A DNA stretch of 64,000 nt, taken from the NCBI RefSeq assembly GCF_014898055.3, contig NW_023601212.1, positions 56,346,329 to 56,410,328 of the forward strand, read 5' to 3'. The notes beneath the pieces were generated by a model. That model saw only the letters and a list, made by a program, of their open reading frames with translations. It was not told where the DNA came from and searched no databases. The stretch comes from Talpa occidentalis (Eukaryota; Chordata; Mammalia; Eulipotyphla; Talpidae). Made by a program: the position numbers and the translations under genes. Below are positions 59,672 to 64,000 of this stretch, piece by piece; positions within the stretch are counted from its first letter, which is position 1, and every line of letters starts with the position of its first letter.

Positions 59672-59979
59672 GAGAGAGGTGATGTGGAAGTAGCAATGGG
59701 GTGTGTCAGTGAAATGTCAGCCTCTGCACACCCATTACTGCAAATCCCATTACTGCAACACAACAAAACAAAAAGTATGAGAGAATGAACAGCCTCAACC
59801 AGAGGAATTTTCAGGGTTCATCCTAACCTCCTCAATCTCAGGCAGTAATATCAGAGTGCATGTCCAAAAAGAAATATTAAGAATGGAAAGGATGATCAGG
59901 GAGTTGTAGTGATGGGGAAAAGAGGTGATAATGAAGGGGTTCTTAGTACCACAATATGTTAATTTCTCCCCTTATTTTT
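59672..59979. other. Upstream flank, nothing recognised
   Basis: Contains 'cccattactgcaa' twice within 25 bases (about 59733-59758). Otherwise unassigned. Confidence 0.4.
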
Positions 59980-60218
59980 CTTTTTCAAAATTGTCTTGCC
60001 TGTTTTTGGCCCTGAACATTTCCTTGTGCAATTTAGAAACATCTGGTCAAATTCCACAAAGCACTCTGTTGGGAGCCTGCCTGTAATATATTAAGTATAG
60101 ACATTAAGGAGAATGAATTCTTTATAATATTGATAAGAATATGGTATATTTCTCCTTGTTATATCTGTCAATAATGTTTTGTGATTTTATACATAAGGGT
60201 CTTTCTTAGACATTTTTT
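59980..60218 (-). repeat. L1M LINE, minus, reverse-transcriptase region, first piece
   Basis: Plus-strand text reads as reversed L1 ORF2, interrupted at about 60219 by a SINE that duplicated CTTTCTTAGACATTTTTT. Confidence 0.6.
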
Positions 60219-60254
60219 TTAAAGATTTATTTATTTATTTGTTCGTTCGTTCAT

Positions 60255-60301
<47 letters not shown>

Positions 60302-60541
60302 TACAAGCACTGGGTACAGTCAGAAACGTGGGAGGATGAGAGAATTCACCAGAGCCAGAGTGGGGAGCAGAACAGGCAGACTGATGATATACACTGCTGA
60401 AGGGAGCAGTGGGCACGGCAGGAGAGGTCTGCACACCGTGTGGGACCCTCGCTGGTGGCAGCCGGTGATCAAACCAGCGCTGCAGAGGCTGTGGGCAGCT
60501 TCGCAGCCCAGCGCTCAACCACTGCGCCACCAGGGGAGGCA
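60219..60541 (-). mobile_element. T+ SINE, type A, minus, with expanded (TTTA)n tail
   Basis: Perfect 18-base duplication CTTTCTTAGACATTTTTT at 60201-60218 and 60542-60559. The A-tail equivalent has grown into about 70 bases of TTTA repeats with three GTTC units (about 60229-60301), making this the longest copy. Body close to the type-A consensus. Confidence 0.95.
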
Positions 60542-60559
60542 CTTTCTTAGACATTTTTT

Positions 60560-61260
60560 GTGAGATTTATTTCTGAGTACATTCTGGATTTTGTTGTGAC
60601 TATTTAAGTGTAACTATTATTTTTTCTAATTACTGATGTATAGAAAAACGATTGCTTTTTGAACATTGATTTTTGTGCCCATCAACCTTGAATTCTCTTA
60701 TAAGTATTGATTACATGTCAAAAGTTTGTCTTGAATGTTCTGTGTAATAATCATATTATTTTCATATAGCAATTATTTTGTCACTTCCTTTCCAATCCCT
60801 ATTTTTGCCTTGTCTTCCTACCTTGGCTAGGATCCCCAGACAGTGTGGAATGAATATAATAGCAAAATTTTATTCCTGACTTTATAGGAATGTTTCCATT
60901 ATTTCACCATTAAGTATGATATTTGCTACACGCTTTTGACATTTTTAATGTCTAGTTTTCTAAGAAGGATATTTCAAAACCATGGAGTGAATGCTAAATT
61001 TTATCCACTGTCTCTTGGTGTATGTATTGATGTGATCATTTACTTTTCCACCTAAATTGGATTAGACAGTGAATTACTTTAATAGATTTAAAAAAATAAA
61101 GTATCATTCCATTTCTGGGATTAAATCTTCTTTGACTATACTGTGTTTTCAATGAATTATAAATGTTATTTAGTTTTTATGTATCTACAGTTATATGTGA
61201 GACTAGCCAATAATTTTCCTTTCTGGTCATGCCCTTGTCTAGTTTGAATATCCTTCTGGG
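60560..61260 (-). repeat. L1M LINE, minus, reverse-transcriptase region, second piece
   Basis: 'gagatttatttctgagtacattctgg', 'ttgatttttgtgcccatcaaccttg', 'gtcacttcctttccaatccctattttt', 'ccttggctaggatccccagacagtgtggaatg', 'caccattaagtatgatatttgctac' follow reversed L1 ORF2 text across the RT domain. Many lesions. Confidence 0.8.
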
Positions 61261-61418
61261 ATATTCAATGGAGTTGCCTCCCTATTTGCTCTTCAACTCC
61301 CATTTCCACTCTGTGACATCAACTGTCAGGATAATATATAAAGTGGATAAATTTAAAGTATTTTCCTTGACCCCTGTATTGTAATGTCTCTGTTCTGCAT
61401 AACACAATACATCACTTT

Positions 61419-61682
61419 TTTTTTAAAGATTTATTTATTTTTATACAAGAACTGGGGTACAGGCCAGAGGTGTGGGAGGGTAAGAGGATTCACCAGAGAC
61501 AGAGTAGGGAGCAAAACAGGCAGGACCGAAATACACTGCTGAGGGGAGCAGTGGGTGAGACAGGAGAGGCCTGCTTGCCATGTGGGTTGCTCCGAGGCCG
61601 GTGGGGATCCAACCCGCACTGCAGAGGCTGCGGACAGCTTCACAGCGCTGCGCTCAACCCGCTGCACCACTGGGGTGGCCCA
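61419..61682 (-). mobile_element. tRNA-derived T+ SINE, type B tail, minus
   Basis: Runs from 'tttttttaaagatttattta' to 'ctgcaccactggggtggccc'. Contains 'ggggtacaggccagaggtgtggg' and B box reverse 'GGGATCCAACCCG'. Short target duplication CATCACTTT at 61410-61418 and 61688-61696. Confidence 0.92.
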
Positions 61683-61696
61683 CCATCCATCACTTT

Positions 61697-62363
61697 CTTC
61701 TTAAAATTTACTCTTTATATTGATGACCACATTCTGCTTATTCTCTCATACATCTCTGAACATTTCTCCTCTATTTTTTTCCTGGAAGCTTCCTTGATCA
61801 TCACTCATCTTACTCTACATATGTTCCCTAAGTGATCTGATGTGCTTAAAATGTTTCAACTACCACCTGTGCAGACTTGAATGCCAAGGTTGAACCTTCA
61901 TCTCAGATCTCTCCATTCAGTTCTAGCTCATTCTAGCTCATTCTGACTGTGCCAAAAAGCACCTAGGAAGGCATAGATTTAAAATGGAACTCTTTATTTT
62001 CTACATTAAACTAGTTTCTCCTCCTGTAGATACAATCTTAGCTCATGACCCCATTATCCATATTTGTCATCCAAGAGAGAATTCTTTGATAATCTCTCTC
62101 CTTTATTTCTCAAGCCCAACCAATTATCATGCCCTCACAACTTGTCTTCCTAGACAATACTTGACCTGTGTCCACTTCTTCATATTTACTCTCCATGACT
62201 CGGATAGGAGGTCTCTTCTGCTTTTACTAGGCTAGACTAGAACAACAATTTGCTAACATACATCCTTTGTTTTTGTCTATCTCAAATATAGGTGCAACCA
62301 TAGGTGCCACAACAATCCGTTTCTAATTGTTCTCTTTATAGTCACTGAAGTAATTTAAAGAGT
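61697..62363. other. Upstream flank, nothing recognised
   Basis: C/T-rich patches and a direct repeat 'ctagctcattctagctcattct' (about 61923-61944). No gene or repeat assigned. Confidence 0.4.
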
Positions 62364-62608
62364 CAAAAAAAATAAAGACACAACTCGTAGGCAACTATAG
62401 ATCTGAGGCTTAAAGTGGGGGGGGGCGGGCGGGGGAGGAAAAGGTATCAAAACAGGGATGGGAAGAGCACAAGGTACCATGGTGATTGTTCCCAGGTGAC
62501 GTGGTGGTGGGAGATTTACGGGCACTACACCTGAGGGGAGAAATCAAATACTGTACAAAAATGAACAACAATGTAAGAAAATTTAAAAATTAATAAAAGT
62601 ATTTTTAA
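62364..62608 (+). mobile_element. Younger L1 3' UTR, 5'-truncated, with G-rich tract
   Basis: Same 3' UTR as the L1 at 21755-22348: 'ggtaccatggtgattgttccc', 'gggagatttacgggcactacacctg', 'ctgtacaaaaatgaacaacaatg', then an A-rich tail. It contains a G-rich run at 62417-62435 (nine G, C, three G, C, five G) where the other copy has GA-rich sequence. Only the last about 250 bases of the element are present. Confidence 0.82.
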
Positions 62609-63448
62609 AAAATCCCTGCTGTTGCCATGTTACTTTTCTACCTGACAATCATGTAGTGGTCTCCGTGGTAGAACATGCCATTAAGAACCCACCATTATCT
62701 TGCCTTAACCTTTCCTGTGGCTTCATTTACATCTTATCACCAGCAACACAAACTACAAGCAAACTACAAACACAGTCAGTTGTTTTTTTAAATGCCCATG
62801 CTTTTTACCTATGCTGTCCCTGCTAGTAAGCCATCTCCACTGTCATTCACCATTCCTTCCCTTAACCCAAAACTAAATTCCTTCCTCATCTCTATCTGAC
62901 TCACTTTTTACTTCCTTTTGTTCCCTCACTCAAACCTTTATTTGATTAGCCCTGCGCATAGATCTTTGAGCTGTAGCCAACTCATTCTGATGTGACTATG
63001 ACTGTGTTCACACTGTCCTCAAGTTCAAGACTTTGTCTCTTCCTCATTTAGACTTAGTCTTTTCCAACTCAACAGTTACACCCTTTTTGGTCTGGCCATG
63101 CATGTCAGCCCCCATTGTTCAAATTCATAATTCTTTAGGGCTATGAACCTGGGGTTCCTCAGACTTGGACAGGCCTAGCCTATGGAGACGCAGGGAGATA
63201 TGAGGAGCATCTATGCAGAGAAGGGCATTGAACATGAGGGCAGCCAATGAAGGAAGTTTGAGAGTCTTCTCTAGAGCCTGCCTGAAATGGAGAAATCTCT
63301 GTCCACTGTGGCTATGTCACCTTCCCCAGCCTTTCCTTCTGGAGCTCCACCATGAAGTACAATATGGTGTACGTTGAAGGAGACAGTTCCCCTCTACCTG
63401 TTGGGATCATAAGAGGCTTGCCTTCCCCAAGAAGATGGAGTTTGTAGT
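62609..63448. other. Upstream flank; possible L2 scrap
   Basis: 62630-62960 ('atcttgccttaacctttcctgtggcttcatttacatctt', 'gccatctccactgtcattcacc') may be a diverged L2 3' fragment. The remainder is unassigned. Confidence 0.35.
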
Positions 63449-63460
63449 GAGTTCTTGATT

Positions 63461-63713
63461 TTTTTTTTTTTTTGAAGATTTATTTATTTATTTATACAAG
63501 CGCTGGGTACAGTCACAAGCACGGGAAGGTGAGAGAATTCACCAGAGCCAGAGGGGAGAGCAGAGCAGGCAGAGTGATGAAATACACTGCTGAGGGGAGC
63601 AGTGGGTGGCAGGAGAGGGACCCTCGCCCGATGGCCAGGGATTGAACTGGTGAGGCAGAGGCTGCGGCAGCTTCGCAACCCAGCGCTCAACCGCTGCACC
63701 ACCGGGGAGGCCC
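63461..63713 (-). mobile_element. tRNA-derived T+ SINE, type A, minus
   Basis: Runs from T-run plus 'gaagatttatttatttattta' to 'gctgcaccaccggggaggccc'. 'agcgctgggtacagtcacaagcacggg' is the reverse type-A tail. Imperfect target copies AGTTCTTGATTT (63449-63460) and AGTTCTTCATTG (63715-63726). A short internal deletion removes part of the 'cgcgcagacctctcc' region. Confidence 0.92.
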
Positions 63714-63758
63714 ACAGTTCTTCATTGGTTTCTCCCTATGGCCCTATCTGTTCCTCAG

Positions 63759-63763
<5 letters not shown>

Positions 63764-63829
<66 letters not shown>

Positions 63830-63840
63830 CCTCTCTCTCT
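63764..63840. repeat. (CT)n microsatellite
   Basis: About 60 bases of pure CT, then CCCTCCC, then CT again. Long pure dinucleotide runs of this kind are usually length-polymorphic. Confidence 0.95.
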
Positions 63841-63869
63841 GCTTTATAGGAAGATTCTATAAATGCAGA

Positions 63870-63960
63870 TTGGACATTTATAGATGAGAAAACTGAAACC
63901 AGAGACATGGAATAACTTGCTAGTTGGTGGCAGAGAAAAGTTTTTTACTCCCAGACAAAT
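63870..63960 (-). repeat. MIR-type SINE remnant, minus
   Basis: 'tagatgagaaaactgaaaccagagacatggaataacttgctagttggtggcagag' matches the reversed MIR core. It runs toward the window edge. Confidence 0.7.
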
Positions 63961-64000
63961 GAAAATCCAAGATTATGAGTGTCACATCTGTACATTTGTT

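Noticed and set aside
1..64000. Search for an undescribed multi-gene system
   Set aside because: Reading frames outside RASAL2 exon 1 are short and explained by repeats or chance. No gene clustering, defence, secretion or biosynthetic features occur; the window is mammalian intron and flank.

Overview
This is mammalian nuclear DNA, from a placental mammal. It is mostly AT-rich, has almost no long reading frames, and carries layers of interspersed repeats of very different ages. The old layer (MIR, L2, old L1M LINEs, MER20-like and MER5A-like hAT elements, one MLT1-like LTR) is the set shared by placental mammals. The young layer is one tRNA-headed SINE family with 22 copies (11 in each orientation), plus two 3' ends of a younger L1 family. 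The SINE ends in AATAAA repeats, TCTTT and an A-run (the 'T+' SINE layout) and does not match Alu, B1/B2, Bov-tA, CAN, ERE, VES or Rhin-1 as I remember them. The species cannot be named from this window; a laurasiatherian is my guess.

The window has one gene signal I can support. A CpG island (about 52.35-53.48 kb) holds, on the minus strand, the first coding exon of RASAL2 (long isoform), a Ras GTPase-activating protein of the SynGAP family. It has 67 codons plus one base (52573 down to 52372), a strong Kozak ATG and a consensus splice donor. All of 1-52371 is therefore the start of RASAL2 intron 1, whose far end lies outside the window. Everything above about 53.5 kb is upstream flank.

Layout. 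1-45.4 kb: intron crowded with L1M fragments and 17 SINE copies, including a nested pair at 21 kb, three SINEs in a row at 15.6-16.4 kb, a SINE with an apparent 3' transduction at 41.2-41.5 kb, and a 3.5 kb decayed L1 at 34.9-38.4 kb. 45.4-58.9 kb: about 13.5 kb without SINEs, centred on the promoter. 58.9-64 kb: five SINEs, an inverted L1M fragment, a young L1 3' end and a long CT microsatellite.

No bacterial or phage features, CRISPR array, operon or undescribed multi-gene system is visible. The notable signals are in repeat biology (nesting, transduction, a perfect 22-bp hairpin) and promoter architecture. All repeat names rest on memory of family consensus sequences and need a RepeatMasker or Dfam run.
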